A stretch of 64,000 nt of DNA from Malachius bipustulatus (GCA_910589415.1 OU342632.1:19533507-19597506), one strand, 5' to 3'. Counted from the stretch's first letter, positions 33,996 to 46,408 are shown. The notes: a model not told the origin generated them from the sequence alone. Numbers and translations are program-made.

Positions 33996-34115
33996 GGCAA
34001 CGGTCATACTACGTTGAATATACCGGTTCTCGTCCGATCACCGAAGTCAAGCAACGTCGGGCGTGGTCAGTACTTGGATGGGTGACCGCCTGGGAACACC
34101 ACGTGCTGTTGCCTC
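33996..34115 (+). rRNA. 5S rRNA copy 5
   Basis: Majority sequence; upstream CAGAAAATAATC variant. Confidence 0.95.
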
Positions 34116-34318
34116 TACTTTTTTTCGTTTTTTTTTTTCATAATAATGTAGTTACGTTACTTATTTTAGTTTTGTTAAGTTTTTACTAATCAGATGGCAT
34201 GCCTGATATACGCGACATGAAAATCTAGAAGCAGAAATGGCAATTGACTAATTTTTTTGTTTGATTTGTCGCTTTCAAAAGTGTCGTTATTATACCAGGA
34301 TGCGACAAAAAATTATCG

Positions 34319-34438
34319 GGCAACGGTCATACTACGTTGAATATACCGGTTCTCGTCCGATCACCGAAGTCAAGCAACGTCGGGCGTGGTCAGTACTTGG
34401 ATGGGTGACCGCCTGGGAACACCACGTGCTGTTGCCTC
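34319..34438 (+). rRNA. 5S rRNA copy 6
   Basis: Majority sequence; long second T-run. Confidence 0.95.
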
Positions 34439-34643
34439 TACTTTTTTTCGTTTTTTTTTTTTTCATAATAATGTAGTTACGTTACTTATTTTAGTTTTGT
34501 CAAGTTTTTACTAAACAGATGGCATGCCTGATATACGCGACATGAAAATCTAGAAGCAGAAATGGCAATTGACTAATTTTTTTGTTTGATTTGTCGCTTT
34601 CAAAAGTGTCGTTATTATACCAGGATGCGACAAAAAATAATCG

Positions 34644-34763
34644 GGCAACGGTCATACTACGTTGAATATACCGGTTCTCGTCCGATCACCGAAGTCAAGC
34701 AACGTCGGGCGTGGTCAGTACTTGGATGGGTGACCGCCTGGGAACACCACGTGCTGTTGCCTC
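34644..34763 (+). rRNA. 5S rRNA copy 7
   Basis: Majority sequence. Confidence 0.95.
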
Positions 34764-34967
34764 TACTTTTTTTCGTTTTTTTTTTTTCATAATAATGTAG
34801 TTACGTTACTTATTTTAGTTTTGTTAAGTTTTTACTAATCAGATGGCATGCCTGATATACGCGACATGAAAATCTAGAAGCAGAAATGGCAATTGACTAA
34901 TTTTTTTGTTTGATTTGTCGCTTTCAAAAGTGTCGTTATTATACCAGGATGCGACAAAAAATTATCG

Positions 34968-35087
34968 GGCAATGGTCATACTACGTTGAATATATCGGTT
35001 CTCGTCCGATCACCGAAGTCAAGCAACGTCGGGCGTGGTCAGTACTTGGATGGGTGACCGCCTGGGAACACCACGTGCTGTTGCCTC
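34968..35087 (+). rRNA. 5S rRNA copy 8
   Basis: C to T at nt 6 (GGCAAT) and C to T at nt 28 (TATATCGG). The same pair recurs in copy 26. Confidence 0.95.
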
Positions 35088-35289
35088 TACTTTTTTTCGT
35101 TTTTTTTTTCATAATAATGTAGTTACGTTACTTATTTTAGTTTTGTTAAGTTTTTACTAAACAGATGGCATGCCTGATATACGCGACATGAAAATCTAGA
35201 AGCAGAAATGGCAATTGACTAATTTTTTTGTTTGATTTGTCGCTTTCAAAAGTGTCGTTATTATACCAGGATGCGACAAAAAATTATCG

Positions 35290-35409
35290 GGCAACGGTCA
35301 TACTACGTTGAATATACCGGTTCTCGTCCGATCACCGAAGTCAAGCAACGTCGGGCGTGGTCAGTACTTGGATGGGTGACCGCCTGGGAACACCACGTGC
35401 TGTTGCCTC
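35290..35409 (+). rRNA. 5S rRNA copy 9
   Basis: Majority gene. A G interrupts the second T-run (GTTTTTTGTTTTTC), shared only with copy 27. Confidence 0.95.
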
Positions 35410-35613
35410 TACTTTTTTTCGTTTTTTGTTTTTCATAATAATGTAGTTACGTTACTTATTTTAGTTTTGTTAAGTTTTTACTAAACAGATGGCATGCCTG
35501 ATATACGCGACATGAAAATCTAGAAGCAGAAATGGCAATTGACTAATTTTTTTGTTTGATTTGTCGCTTTCAAAAGTGTCGTTATTATACCAGGATGCGA
35601 CAAAAAATAATCG

Positions 35614-35733
35614 GGCAACGGTCATACTACGTTGAATATACCGGTTCTCGTCCGATCACCGAAGTCAAGCAACGTCGGGCGTGGTCAGTACTTGGATGGG
35701 TGACCGCCTGGGAACACCACGTGCTGTTGCCTC
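35614..35733 (+). rRNA. 5S rRNA copy 10
   Basis: Majority sequence. Confidence 0.95.
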
Positions 35734-35936
35734 TACTTTTTTTCGTTTTTTTTTTTCATAATAATGTAGTTACGTTACTTATTTTAGTTTTGTTAAGTTT
35801 TTACTAATCAGATGGCATGCCTGATATACGCGACATGAAAATCTAGAAGCAGAAATGGCAATTGACTAATTTTTTTGTTTGATTTGTCGCTTTCAAAAGT
35901 GTCGTTATTATACCAGGATGCGACAAAAAATTATCG

Positions 35937-36056
35937 GGCAACGGTCATACTACGTTGAATATACCGGTTCTCGTCCGATCACCGAAGTCAAGCAACGTCG
36001 GGCGTGGTCAGTACTTGGATGGGTGACCGCCTGGGAACACCACGTGCTGTTGCCTC
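35937..36056 (+). rRNA. 5S rRNA copy 11
   Basis: Majority gene; downstream spacer has ACTGAACAG. Confidence 0.95.
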
Positions 36057-36259
36057 TACTTTTTTTCGTTTTTTTTTTTCATAATAATGTAGTTACGTTA
36101 CTTATTTTAGTTTTGTTAAGTTTTTACTGAACAGATGGCATGCCTGATATACGCGACATGAAAATCTAGAAGCAGAAATGGCAATTGACTAATTTTTTTG
36201 TTTGATTTGTCGCTTTCAAAAGTGTCGTTATTATACCAGGATGCGACAAAAAATAATCG

Positions 36260-36379
36260 GGCAACGGTCATACTACGTTGAATATACCGGTTCTCGTCCG
36301 ATCACCGAAGTCAAGCAACGTCGGGCGTGGTCAGTACTTGGATGGGTGACCGCCTGGGAACACCACGTGCTGTTGCCTC
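36260..36379 (+). rRNA. 5S rRNA copy 12
   Basis: Majority sequence. Confidence 0.95.
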
Positions 36380-36582
36380 TACTTTTTTTCGTTTTTTTTT
36401 TTCATAATAATGTAGTTACGTTACTTATTTTAGTTTTGTTAAGTTTTTACTAATCAGATGGCATGCCTGATATACGCGACATGAAAATCTAGAAGCAGAA
36501 ATGGCAATTGACTAATTTTTTTGTTTGATTTGTCGCTTTCAAAAGTGTCGTTATTATACCAGGATGCGACAAAAAATTATCG

Positions 36583-36702
36583 GGCAACGGTCATACTACG
36601 TTGAATATACCGGTTCTCGTCCGATCACCGAAGTCAAGCAACGTCGGGCGTGGTCAGTACTTGGATGGGTGACCGCCTGGGAACACCACGTGCTGTTGCC
36701 TC
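36583..36702 (+). rRNA. 5S rRNA copy 13
   Basis: Majority gene; spacer with TTTTGTCAAG. Confidence 0.95.
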
Positions 36703-36905
36703 TACTTTTTTTCGTTTTTTTTTTTCATAATAATGTAGTTACGTTACTTATTTTAGTTTTGTCAAGTTTTTACTAAACAGATGGCATGCCTGATATACGC
36801 GACATGAAAATCTAGAAGCAGAAATGGCAATTGACTAATTTTTTTGTTTGATTTGTCGCTTTCAAAAGTGTCGTTATTATACCAGGATGCGACAAAAAAT
36901 AATCG

Positions 36906-37025
36906 GGCAACGGTCATACTACGTTGAATATACCGGTTCTCGTCTGATCACCGAAGTCAAGCAACGTCGGGCGTGGTCAGTACTTGGATGGGTGACCGCC
37001 TGGGAACACCACGTGCTGTTGCCTC
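36906..37025 (+). rRNA. 5S rRNA copy 14
   Basis: C to T at nt 40 (TCGTCTGATC), unique in the array. Confidence 0.95.
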
Positions 37026-37229
37026 TACTTTTTTTCGTTTTTTTTTTTTCATAATAATGTAGTTACGTTACTTATTTTAGTTTTGTTAAGTTTTTACTAA
37101 ACAGATGGCATGCCTGATATACGCGACATGAAAATCTAGAAGCAGAAATGGCAATTGACTAATTTTTTTGTTTGATTTGTCGCTTTCAAAAGTGTCGTTA
37201 TTATACCAGGATGCGACAAAAAATAATCG

Positions 37230-37349
37230 GGCAACGGTCATACTACGTTGAATATACCGGTTCTCGTCCGATCACCGAAGTCAAGCAACGTCGGGCGTGG
37301 TCAGTACTTGGATGGGTGACCGCCTGGGAACACCACGTGCTGTTGCCTC
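37230..37349 (+). rRNA. 5S rRNA copy 15
   Basis: Majority sequence. Confidence 0.95.
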
Positions 37350-37553
37350 TACTTTTTTTCGTTTTTTTTTTTTCATAATAATGTAGTTACGTTACTTATT
37401 TTAGTTTTGTTAAGTTTTTACTAAACAGATGGCATGCCTGATATACGCGACATGAAAATCTAGAAGCAGAAATGGCAATTGACTAATTTTTTTGTTTGAT
37501 TTGTCGCTTTCAAAAGTGTCGTTATTATACCAGGATGCGACAAAAAATAATCG

Positions 37554-37673
37554 GGCAACGGTCATACTACGTTGAATATACCGGTTCTCGTCCGATCACC
37601 GAAGTCAAGCAACGTCGGGCGTGGTCAGTACTTGGATGGGTGACCGCCTGGGAACACCACGTGCTGTTGCCTC
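37554..37673 (+). rRNA. 5S rRNA copy 16
   Basis: Majority sequence. Confidence 0.95.
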
Positions 37674-37877
37674 TACTTTTTTTCGTTTTTTTTTTTTCAT
37701 AATAATGTAGTTACGTTACTTATTTTAGTTTTGTTAAGTTTTTACTAAACAGATGGCATGCCTGATATACGCGACATGAAAATCTAGAAGCAGAAATGGC
37801 AATTGACTAATTTTTTTGTTTGATTTGTCGCTTTCAAAAGTGTCGTTATTATACCAGGATGCGACAAAAAATTATCG

Positions 37878-37997
37878 GGCAACGGTCATACTACGTTGAA
37901 TATATCGGTTCTCGTCCGATCACCGAGGTCAAGCAACGTCGGGCGTGGTCAGTACTTGGATGGGTGACCGCCTGGGAACACCACGTGCTGTTGCCTC
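37878..37997 (+). rRNA. 5S rRNA copy 17
   Basis: C to T at nt 28 and A to G at nt 50 (CCGAGGTC), the latter unique and at the edge of the A box. Confidence 0.95.
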
Positions 37998-38200
37998 TAC
38001 TTTTTTTCGTTTTTTTTTTTCATAATAATGTAGTTACGTTACTTATTTTAGTTTTGTTAAGTTTTTACTAAACAGATGGCATGCCTGATATACGCGACAT
38101 GAAAATCTAGAAGCAGAAATGGCAATTTACTAATTTTTTTGTTTGATTTGTCGCTTTCAAAAGTGTCGTTATTATACCAGGATGCGACAAAAAATTATCG

Positions 38201-38320
38201 GGCAACGGTCATACTACGTTGAATATACCGGTTCTCGTCCGATCACCGAAGTCAAGCAACGTCGGGCGTGGTCAGTACTTGGATGGGTGACCGCCTGGGA
38301 ACACCACGTGCTGTTGCCTC
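38201..38320 (+). rRNA. 5S rRNA copy 18
   Basis: Majority gene; upstream spacer GGCAATTTACTAA, shared only with copy 37. Confidence 0.95.
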
Positions 38321-38522
38321 TACTTTTTTTCGTTTTTTTTTTCATAATAATGTAGTTACGTTACTTATTTTAGTTTTGTTAAGTTTTTACTAATCAGATG
38401 GCATGCCTGATATACGCGACATGAAAATCTAGAAGCAGAAATGGCAATTGACTAATTTTTTTGTTTGATTTGTCGCTTTCAAAAGTGTCGTTATTATACC
38501 AGGATGCGACAAAAAATAATCG

Positions 38523-38642
38523 GGCAACGGTCATACTACGTTGAATATACCGGTTCTCGTCCGATCACCGAAGTCAAGCAACGTCGGGCGTGGTCAGTAC
38601 TTGGATGGGTGACCGCCTGGGAACACCACGTGCTGTTGCCTC
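38523..38642 (+). rRNA. 5S rRNA copy 19
   Basis: Majority gene; downstream spacer ACGTTACTAATTTT. Confidence 0.95.
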
Positions 38643-38847
38643 TACTTTTTTTCGTTTTTTTTTTTTTCATAATAATGTAGTTACGTTACTAATTTTAGTT
38701 TTGTTAAGTTTTTACTAAACAGATGGCATGCCTGATATACGCGACATGAAAATCTAGAAGCAGAAATGGCAATTGACTAATTTTTTTGTTGGATTTGTCG
38801 CTTTCAAAAGTGTCGTTATTATACCAGGATGCGACAAAAAATAATCG

Positions 38848-38967
38848 GGCAACGGTCATACTACGTTGAATATACCGGTTCTCGTCCGATCACCGAAGTC
38901 AAGCAACGTCGGGCGTGGTCAGTACTTGGATGGGTGACCGCCTGGGAACACCACGTGCTGTTGCCTC
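38848..38967 (+). rRNA. 5S rRNA copy 20
   Basis: Majority gene; upstream GTTGGATTTG variant. Confidence 0.95.
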
Positions 38968-39170
38968 TACTTTTTTTCGTTTTTTTTTTTCATAATAATG
39001 TAGTTACGTTACTTATTTTAGTTTTGTCAAGTTTTTACTAAACAGATGGCATGCCTGATATACGCGACATGAAAGTCTAGAAGCAGAAATGGCAATTGAC
39101 TAATTTTTTTGTTTGATTTGTCGCTTTCAAAAGTGTCGTTATTATACCAGGATGCGACAAAAAATAATCG

Positions 39171-39290
39171 GGCAACGGTCATACTACGTTGAATATACCG
39201 GTTCTCGTCCGATCACCGAAGTCAAGCAACGTCGGGCGTGGTCAGTACTTGGATGGGTGACCGCCTGGGAACACCACGTGCTGTTGCCTC
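39171..39290 (+). rRNA. 5S rRNA copy 21
   Basis: Majority gene; upstream GACATGAAAGTC variant, shared with copy 39. Confidence 0.95.
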
Positions 39291-39495
39291 TACTTTTTTT
39301 CGTTTTTTTTTTTTTCATAATAATGTAGTTACGTTACTAATTTTAGTTTTGTTAAGTTTTTACTAAACAGATGGCATGCCTGATATACGCGACATGAAAA
39401 TCTAGAAGCAGAAATGGCAATTGACTAATTTTTTTGTTGGATTTGTCGCTTTCAAAAGTGTCGTTATTATACCAGGATGCGACAAAAAATAATCG

Positions 39496-39615
39496 GGCAA
39501 CGGTCATACTACGTTGAATATACCGGTTCTCGTCCGATCACCGAAGTCAAGCAACGTCGGGCGTGGTCAGTACTTGGATGGGTGACCGCCTGGGAACACC
39601 ACGTGCTGTTGCCTC
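39496..39615 (+). rRNA. 5S rRNA copy 22
   Basis: Majority gene; upstream GTTGGATTTG variant. Confidence 0.95.
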
Positions 39616-39818
39616 TACTTTTTTTCGTTTTTTTTTTTCATAATAATGTAGTTACGTTACTTATTTTAGTTTTGTTAAGTTTTTACTAATCAGATGGCAT
39701 GCCTGATATACGCGACATGAAAATCTAGAAGCATAAATGGCAATTGACTAATTTTTTTGTTTGATTTGTCGCTTTCAAAAGTGTCGTTATTATACCAGGA
39801 TGCGACAAAAAATTATCG

Positions 39819-39938
39819 GGCAACGGTCATACTACGTTGAATATATCGGTTCTCGTCCGAACACCGAAGTCAAGCAACGTCGGGCGTGGTCAGTACTTGG
39901 ATGGGTGACCGCCTGGGAACACCACGTGCTGTTGCCTC
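39819..39938 (+). rRNA. 5S rRNA copy 23
   Basis: C to T at nt 28 and T to A at nt 43 (CCGAACACC). Confidence 0.95.
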
Positions 39939-40141
39939 TACTTTTTTTCGTTTTTTTTTTTCATAATAATGTAGTTACGTTACTTATTTTAGTTTTGTCA
40001 AGTTTTTACTAAACAGATGGCATGCCTGATATACGCGACATGAAAATCTAGAAGCAGAAATGGCAATTGACTAATTTTTTTGTTTGATTTGTCGCTTTCA
40101 AAAGTGTCGTTATTATACCAGGATGCGACAAAAAATAATCG

Positions 40142-40261
40142 GGCAACGGTCATACTACGTTGAATATACCGGTTCTCGTCCGATCACCGAAGTCAAGCAA
40201 CGTCGGGCGTGGTCAGTACTTGGATGGGTGACCGCCTGGGAACACCACGTGCTGTTGCCTC
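40142..40261 (+). rRNA. 5S rRNA copy 24
   Basis: Majority sequence. Confidence 0.95.
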
Positions 40262-40464
40262 TACTTTTTTTCGTTTTTTTTTTTCATAATAATGTAGTTA
40301 CGTTACTTATTTTAGTTTTGTTAAGTTTTTACTAAACAGATGGCATGCCTGATATACGCGACATGAAAATCTAGAAGCAGAAATGGCAATTGACTAATTT
40401 TTTTGTTGGATTTGTCGCTTTCAAAAGTGTCGTTATTATACCAGGATGCGACAAAAAATAATCG

Positions 40465-40584
40465 GGCAACGGTCATACTACGTTGAATATACCGGTTCTC
40501 GTCCGATCACCGAAGTCAAGCAACGTCGGGCGTGGTCAGTACTTGGATGGGTGACCGCCTGGGAACACCACGTGCTGTTGCCTC
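40465..40584 (+). rRNA. 5S rRNA copy 25
   Basis: Majority gene; upstream GTTGGATTTG variant. Confidence 0.95.
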
Positions 40585-40787
40585 TACTTTTTTTCGTTTT
40601 TTTTTTTCATAATAATGTAGTTACGTTACTTATTTTAGTTTTGTTAAGTTTTTACTAATCAGATGGCATGCCTGATATACGCGACATGAAAATCTAGAAG
40701 CAGAAATGGCAATTGACTAATTTTTTTGTTTGATTTGTCGCTTTCAAAAGTGTCGTTATTATACCAGGATGCGACAAAAAATTATCG

Positions 40788-40907
40788 GGCAATGGTCATA
40801 CTACGTTGAATATATCGGTTCTCGTCCGATCACCGAAGTCAAGCAACGTCGGGCGTGGTCAGTACTTGGATGGGTGACCGCCTGGGAACACCACGTGCTG
40901 TTGCCTC
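40788..40907 (+). rRNA. 5S rRNA copy 26
   Basis: Same two substitutions as copy 8 (nt 6 and nt 28); 5820 bp away. Confidence 0.95.
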
Positions 40908-41109
40908 TACTTTTTTTCGTTTTTTTTTTCATAATAATGTAGTTACGTTACTTATTTTAGTTTTGTTAAGTTTTTACTAAACAGATGGCATGCCTGATAT
41001 ACGCGACATGAAAATCTAGAAGCAGAAATGGCAATTGACTAATTTTTTTGTTTGATTTGTCGCTTTCAAAAGTGTCGTTATTATACCAGGATGCGACAAA
41101 AAATTATCG

Positions 41110-41229
41110 GGCAACGGTCATACTACGTTGAATATACCGGTTCTCGTCCGATCACCGAAGTCAAGCAACGTCGGGCGTGGTCAGTACTTGGATGGGTGAC
41201 CGCCTGGGAACACCACGTGCTGTTGCCTC
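41110..41229 (+). rRNA. 5S rRNA copy 27
   Basis: Same G-interrupted T-run as copy 9; 5820 bp away. Confidence 0.95.
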
Positions 41230-41433
41230 TACTTTTTTTCGTTTTTTGTTTTTCATAATAATGTAGTTACGTTACTTATTTTAGTTTTGTTAAGTTTTTA
41301 CTAAACAGATGGCATGCCTGATATACGCGACATGAAAATCTAGAAGCAGAAATGGCAATTGACTAATTTTTTTGTTTGATTTGTCGCTTTCAAAAGTGTC
41401 GTTATTATACCAGGATGCGACAAAAAATTATCG

Positions 41434-41553
41434 GGCAACGGTCATACTACGTTGAATATACCGGTTCTCGTCCGATCACCGAAGTCAAGCAACGTCGGGC
41501 GTGGTCAGTACTTGGATGGGTGACCGCCTGGGAACACCACGTGCTGTTGCCTC
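41434..41553 (+). rRNA. 5S rRNA copy 28
   Basis: Majority sequence. Confidence 0.95.
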
Positions 41554-41757
41554 TACTTTTTTTCGTTTTTTTTTTTTCATAATAATGTAGTTACGTTACT
41601 TATTTTAGTTTTGTTAAGTTTTTACTAATCAGATGGCATGCCTGATATACGCGACATGAAAATCTAGAAGCAGAAATGGCAATTGACTAATTTTTTTGTT
41701 TGATTTGTCGCTTTCAAAAGTGTCGTTATTATACCAGGATGCGACAAAAAATTATCG

Positions 41758-41877
41758 GGCAACGGTCATACTACGTTGAATATATCGGTTCTCGTCCGAT
41801 CACCGAAGTCAAGCAACGTCGGGCGTGGTCAGTACTTGGATGGGTGACCGCCTGGGAACACCACGTGCTGTTGCCTC
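41758..41877 (+). rRNA. 5S rRNA copy 29
   Basis: C to T at nt 28. Confidence 0.95.
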
Positions 41878-42081
41878 TACTTTTTTTCGTTTTTTTTTTT
41901 TCATAATAATGTAGTTACGTTACTTATTTTAGTTTTGTTAAGTTTTTACTAAACAGATGGCATGCCTGATATACGCGACATGAAAATCTAGAAGCAGAAA
42001 TGGCAATTGACTAATTTTTTTGTTTGATTTGTCGCTTTCAAAAGTGTCGTTATTATACCAGGATGCGACAAAAAATTATCG

Positions 42082-42201
42082 GGCAACGGTCATACTACGT
42101 TGAATATACCGGTTCTCGTCCGATCACCGAAGTCAAGCAACGTCGGGCGTGGTCAGTACTTGGATGGGTGACCGCCTGGGAACACCACGTGCTGTTGCCT
42201 C
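42082..42201 (+). rRNA. 5S rRNA copy 30
   Basis: Majority sequence. Confidence 0.95.
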
Positions 42202-42405
42202 TACTTTTTTTCGTTTTTTTTTTTTCATAATAATGTAGTTACGTTACTTATTTTAGTTTTGTTAAGTTTTTACTAATCAGATGGCATGCCTGATATACGC
42301 GACATGAAAATCTAGAAGCAGAAATGGCAATTGACTAATTTTTTTGTTTGATTTGTCGCTTTCAAAAGTGTCGTTATTATACCAGGATGCGACAAAAAAT
42401 AATCG

Positions 42406-42525
42406 GGCAACGGTCATACTACGTTGAATATACCGGTTCTCGTCCGATCACCGAAGTCAAGCAACGTCGGGCGTGGTCAGTACTTGGATGGGTGACCGCC
42501 TGGGAACACCACGTGCTGTTGCCTC
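42406..42525 (+). rRNA. 5S rRNA copy 31
   Basis: Majority sequence. Confidence 0.95.
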
Positions 42526-42729
42526 TACTTTTTTTCGTTTTTTTTTTTTCATAATAATGTAGTTACGTTACTTATTTTAGTTTTGTTAAGTTTTTACTAA
42601 TCAGATGGCATGCCTGATATACGCGACATGAAAATCTAGAAGCAGAAATGGCAATTGACTAATTTTTTTGTTTGATTTGTCGCTTTCAAAAGTGTCGTTA
42701 TTATACCAGGATGCGACAAAAAATTATCG

Positions 42730-42849
42730 GGCAACGGTCATACTACGTTGAATATACCGGTTCTCGTCCGATCACCGAAGTCAAGCAACGTCGGGCGTGG
42801 TCAGTACTTGGATGGGTGACCGCCTGGGAACACCACGTGCTGTTGCCTC
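42730..42849 (+). rRNA. 5S rRNA copy 32
   Basis: Majority gene; spacer with TTTTGTCAAG, partner of copy 13 at +6147. Confidence 0.95.
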
Positions 42850-43052
42850 TACTTTTTTTCGTTTTTTTTTTTCATAATAATGTAGTTACGTTACTTATTT
42901 TAGTTTTGTCAAGTTTTTACTAAACAGATGGCATGCCTGATATACGCGACATGAAAATCTAGAAGCAGAAATGGCAATTGACTAATTTTTTTGTTTGATT
43001 TGTCGCTTTCAAAAGTGTCGTTATTATACCAGGATGCGACAAAAAATAATCG

Positions 43053-43172
43053 GGCAACGGTCATACTACGTTGAATATACCGGTTCTCGTCCGATCACCG
43101 AAGTCAAGCAACGTCGGGCGTGGTCAGTACTTGGATGGGTGACCGCCTGGGAACACCACGTGCTGTTGCCTC
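43053..43172 (+). rRNA. 5S rRNA copy 33
   Basis: Majority sequence. Confidence 0.95.
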
Positions 43173-43376
43173 TACTTTTTTTCGTTTTTTTTTTTTCATA
43201 ATAATGTAGTTACGTTACTTATTTTAGTTTTGTTAAGTTTTTACTAAACAGATGGCATGCCTGATATACGCGACATGAAAATCTAGAAGCAGAAATGGCA
43301 ATTGACTAATTTTTTTGTTTGATTTGTCGCTTTCAAAAGTGTCGTTATTATACCAGGATGCGACAAAAAATAATCG

Positions 43377-43496
43377 GGCAACGGTCATACTACGTTGAAT
43401 ATACCGGTTCTCGTCCGATCACCGAAGTCAAGCAACGTCGGGCGTGGTCAGTACTTGGATGGGTGACCGCCTGGGAACACCACGTGCTGTTGCCTC
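43377..43496 (+). rRNA. 5S rRNA copy 34
   Basis: Majority gene. The C between the two terminator T-runs is T, merging the first run to eight T. Confidence 0.95.
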
Positions 43497-43700
43497 TACT
43501 TTTTTTTGTTTTTTTTTTTTCATAATAATGTAGTTACGTTACTTATTTTAGTTTTGTTAAGTTTTTACTAAACAGATGGCATGCCTGATATACGCGACAT
43601 GAAAATCTAGAAGCAGAAATGGCAATTGACTAATTTTTTTGTTTGATTTGTCGCTTTCAAAAGTGTCGTTATTATACCAGGATGCGACAAAAAATAATCG

Positions 43701-43820
43701 GGCAACGGTCATACTACGTTGAATATACCGGTTCTCGTCCGATCACCGAAGTCAAGCAACGTCGGGCGTGGTCAGTACTTGGATGGGTGACCGCCTGGGA
43801 ACACCACGTGCTGTTGCCTC
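43701..43820 (+). rRNA. 5S rRNA copy 35
   Basis: Majority sequence. Confidence 0.95.
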
Positions 43821-44025
43821 TACTTTTTTTCGTTTTTTTTTTTTTCATAATAATGTAGTTACGTTACTTATTTTAGTTTTGTTAAGTTTTTACTAAACAG
43901 ATGGCATGCCTGATATACGCGACATGAAAATCTAGAAGCAGAAATGGCAATTGACTAATTTTTTTGTTTGATTTGTCGCTTTCAAAAGTGTCGTTATTAT
44001 ACCAGGATGCGACAAAAAATTATCG

Positions 44026-44145
44026 GGCAACGGTCATACTACGTTGAATATATCGGTTCTCGTCCGATCACCGAAGTCAAGCAACGTCGGGCGTGGTCAG
44101 TACTTGGATGGGTGACCGCCTGGGAACACCACGTGCTGTTGCCTC
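44026..44145 (+). rRNA. 5S rRNA copy 36
   Basis: C to T at nt 28; partner of copy 17 but without its nt-50 change. Confidence 0.95.
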
Positions 44146-44348
44146 TACTTTTTTTCGTTTTTTTTTTTCATAATAATGTAGTTACGTTACTTATTTTAGT
44201 TTTGTTAAGTTTTTACTAAACAGATGGCATGCCTGATATACGCGACATGAAAATCTAGAAGCAGAAATGGCAATTTACTAATTTTTTTGTTTGATTTGTC
44301 GCTTTCAAAAGTGTCGTTATTATACCAGGATGCGACAAAAAATTATCG

Positions 44349-44468
44349 GGCAACGGTCATACTACGTTGAATATACCGGTTCTCGTCCGATCACCGAAGT
44401 CAAGCAACGTCGGGCGTGGTCAGTACTTGGATGGGTGACCGCCTGGGAACACCACGTGCTGTTGCCTC
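44349..44468 (+). rRNA. 5S rRNA copy 37
   Basis: Majority gene; upstream GGCAATTTACTAA as in copy 18. Confidence 0.95.
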
Positions 44469-44671
44469 TACTTTTTTTCGTTTTTTTTTTTCATAATAAT
44501 GTAGTTACGTTACTTATTTTAGTTTTGTTAAGTTTTTACTAATCAGATGGCATGCCTGATATACGCGACATGAAAATCTAGAAGCAGAAATGGCAATTGA
44601 CTAATTTTTTTGTTTGATTTGTCGCTTTCAAAAGTGTCGTTATTATACCAGGATGCGACAAAAAATAATCG

Positions 44672-44791
44672 GGCAACGGTCATACTACGTTGAATATACC
44701 GGTTCTCGTCCGATCACCGAAGTCAAGCAACGTCGGGCGTGGTCAGTACTTGGATGGGTGACCGCCTGGGAACACCACGTGCTGTTGCCTC
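44672..44791 (+). rRNA. 5S rRNA copy 38
   Basis: Majority sequence. Confidence 0.95.
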
Positions 44792-44993
44792 TACTTTTTT
44801 TCGTTTTTTTTTTCATAATAATGTAGTTACGTTACTTATTTTAGTTTTGTCAAGTTTTTACTAAACAGATGGCATGCCTGATATACGCGACATGAAAGTC
44901 TAGAAGCAGAAATGGCAATTGACTAATTTTTTTGTTTGATTTGTCGCTTTCAAAAGTGTCGTTATTATACCAGGATGCGACAAAAAATAATCG

Positions 44994-45113
44994 GGCAACG
45001 GTCATACTACGTTGAATATACCGGTTCTCGTCCGATCACCGAAGTCAAGCAACGTCGGGCGTGGTCAGTACTTGGATGGGTGACCGCCTGGGAACACCAC
45101 GTGCTGTTGCCTC
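44994..45113 (+). rRNA. 5S rRNA copy 39
   Basis: Majority gene; upstream GACATGAAAGTC as in copy 21. Confidence 0.95.
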
Positions 45114-45318
45114 TACTTTTTTTCGTTTTTTTTTTTTTCATAATAATGTAGTTACGTTACTAATTTTAGTTTTGTTAAGTTTTTACTAAACAGATGGCAT
45201 GCCTGATATACGCGACATGAAAATCTAGAAGCAGAAATGGCAATTGACTAATTTTTTTGTTGGATTTGTCGCTTTCAAAAGTGTCGTTATTATACCAGGA
45301 TGCGACAAAAAATAATCG

Positions 45319-45438
45319 GGCAACGGTCATACTACGTTGAATATACCGGTTCTCGTCCGATCACCGAAGTCAAGCAACGTCGGGCGTGGTCAGTACTTGG
45401 ATGGGTGACCGCCTGGGAACACCACGTGCTGTTGCCTC
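45319..45438 (+). rRNA. 5S rRNA copy 40
   Basis: Majority gene; upstream GTTGGATTTG as in copy 22. Confidence 0.95.
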
Positions 45439-45642
45439 TACTTTTTTTCGTTTTTTTTTTTCATAATAATGTAGTTACGTTACTTATTTTAGTTTTGTTA
45501 AGTTTTTACTAATCAGATGGCATGCCTGATATACGCGACATGAAAATCTAGAAGCAGAAATGGCAATTGACTAATTTTTTTGTTTGATTTGTCGCTTTCA
45601 AAAGTGTCGTTATTATACCAGGATGCGACAAAAAAATTATCG

Positions 45643-45762
45643 GGCAACGGTCATACTACGTTGAATATACCGGTTCTCGTCCGATCACCGAAGTCAAGCA
45701 ACGTCGGGCGTGGTCAGTACTTGGATGGGTGACCGCCTGGGAACACCACGTGCTGTTGCCTC
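45643..45762 (+). rRNA. 5S rRNA copy 41
   Basis: Majority gene; one extra A in the run just upstream of the gene. Confidence 0.95.
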
Positions 45763-45965
45763 TACTTTTTTTCGTTTTTTTTTTTCATAATAATGTAGTT
45801 ACGTTACTTATTTTAGTTTTGTTAAGTTTTTACTAAACAGATGGCATGCCTGATATACGCGACATGAAAATCTAGAAGCAGAAATGGCAATTGACTAATT
45901 TTTTTGTTTGATTTGTCGCTTTCAAAAGTGTCGTTATTATACCAGGATGCGACAAAAAATAATCG

Positions 45966-46085
45966 GGCAACGGTCATACTACGTTGAATATACCGGTTCT
46001 CGTCCGATCACCGAAGTCAAGCAACGTCGGGCGTGGTCAGTACTTGGATGGGTGACCGCCTGGGAACACCACGTGCTGTTGCCTC
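45966..46085 (+). rRNA. 5S rRNA copy 42
   Basis: Majority sequence. Confidence 0.95.
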
Positions 46086-46288
46086 TACTTTTTTTCGTTT
46101 TTTTTTTTCATAATAATGTAGTTACGTTACTTATTTTAGTTTTGTTAAGTTTTTACTAAACAGATGGCATGCCTGATATACGCGACATGAAAATCTAGAA
46201 GCAGAAATGGCAATTGACTAATTTTTTTGTTTGATTTGTCGCTTTCAAAAGTGTTGTTATTATACCAGGATGCGACAAAAAATAATCG

Positions 46289-46408
46289 GGCAACGGTCAT
46301 ACTACGTTGAATATACCGGTTCTCGTCCGATCACCGAAGTCAAGCAACGTCGGGCGTGGTCAGTACTTGGATGGGTGACCGCCTGGGAACACCACGTGCT
46401 GTTGCCTC
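46289..46408 (+). rRNA. 5S rRNA copy 43
   Basis: Majority gene; upstream GTGTTGTTATTATACC (C to T next to the TATA-like element). Confidence 0.95.
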
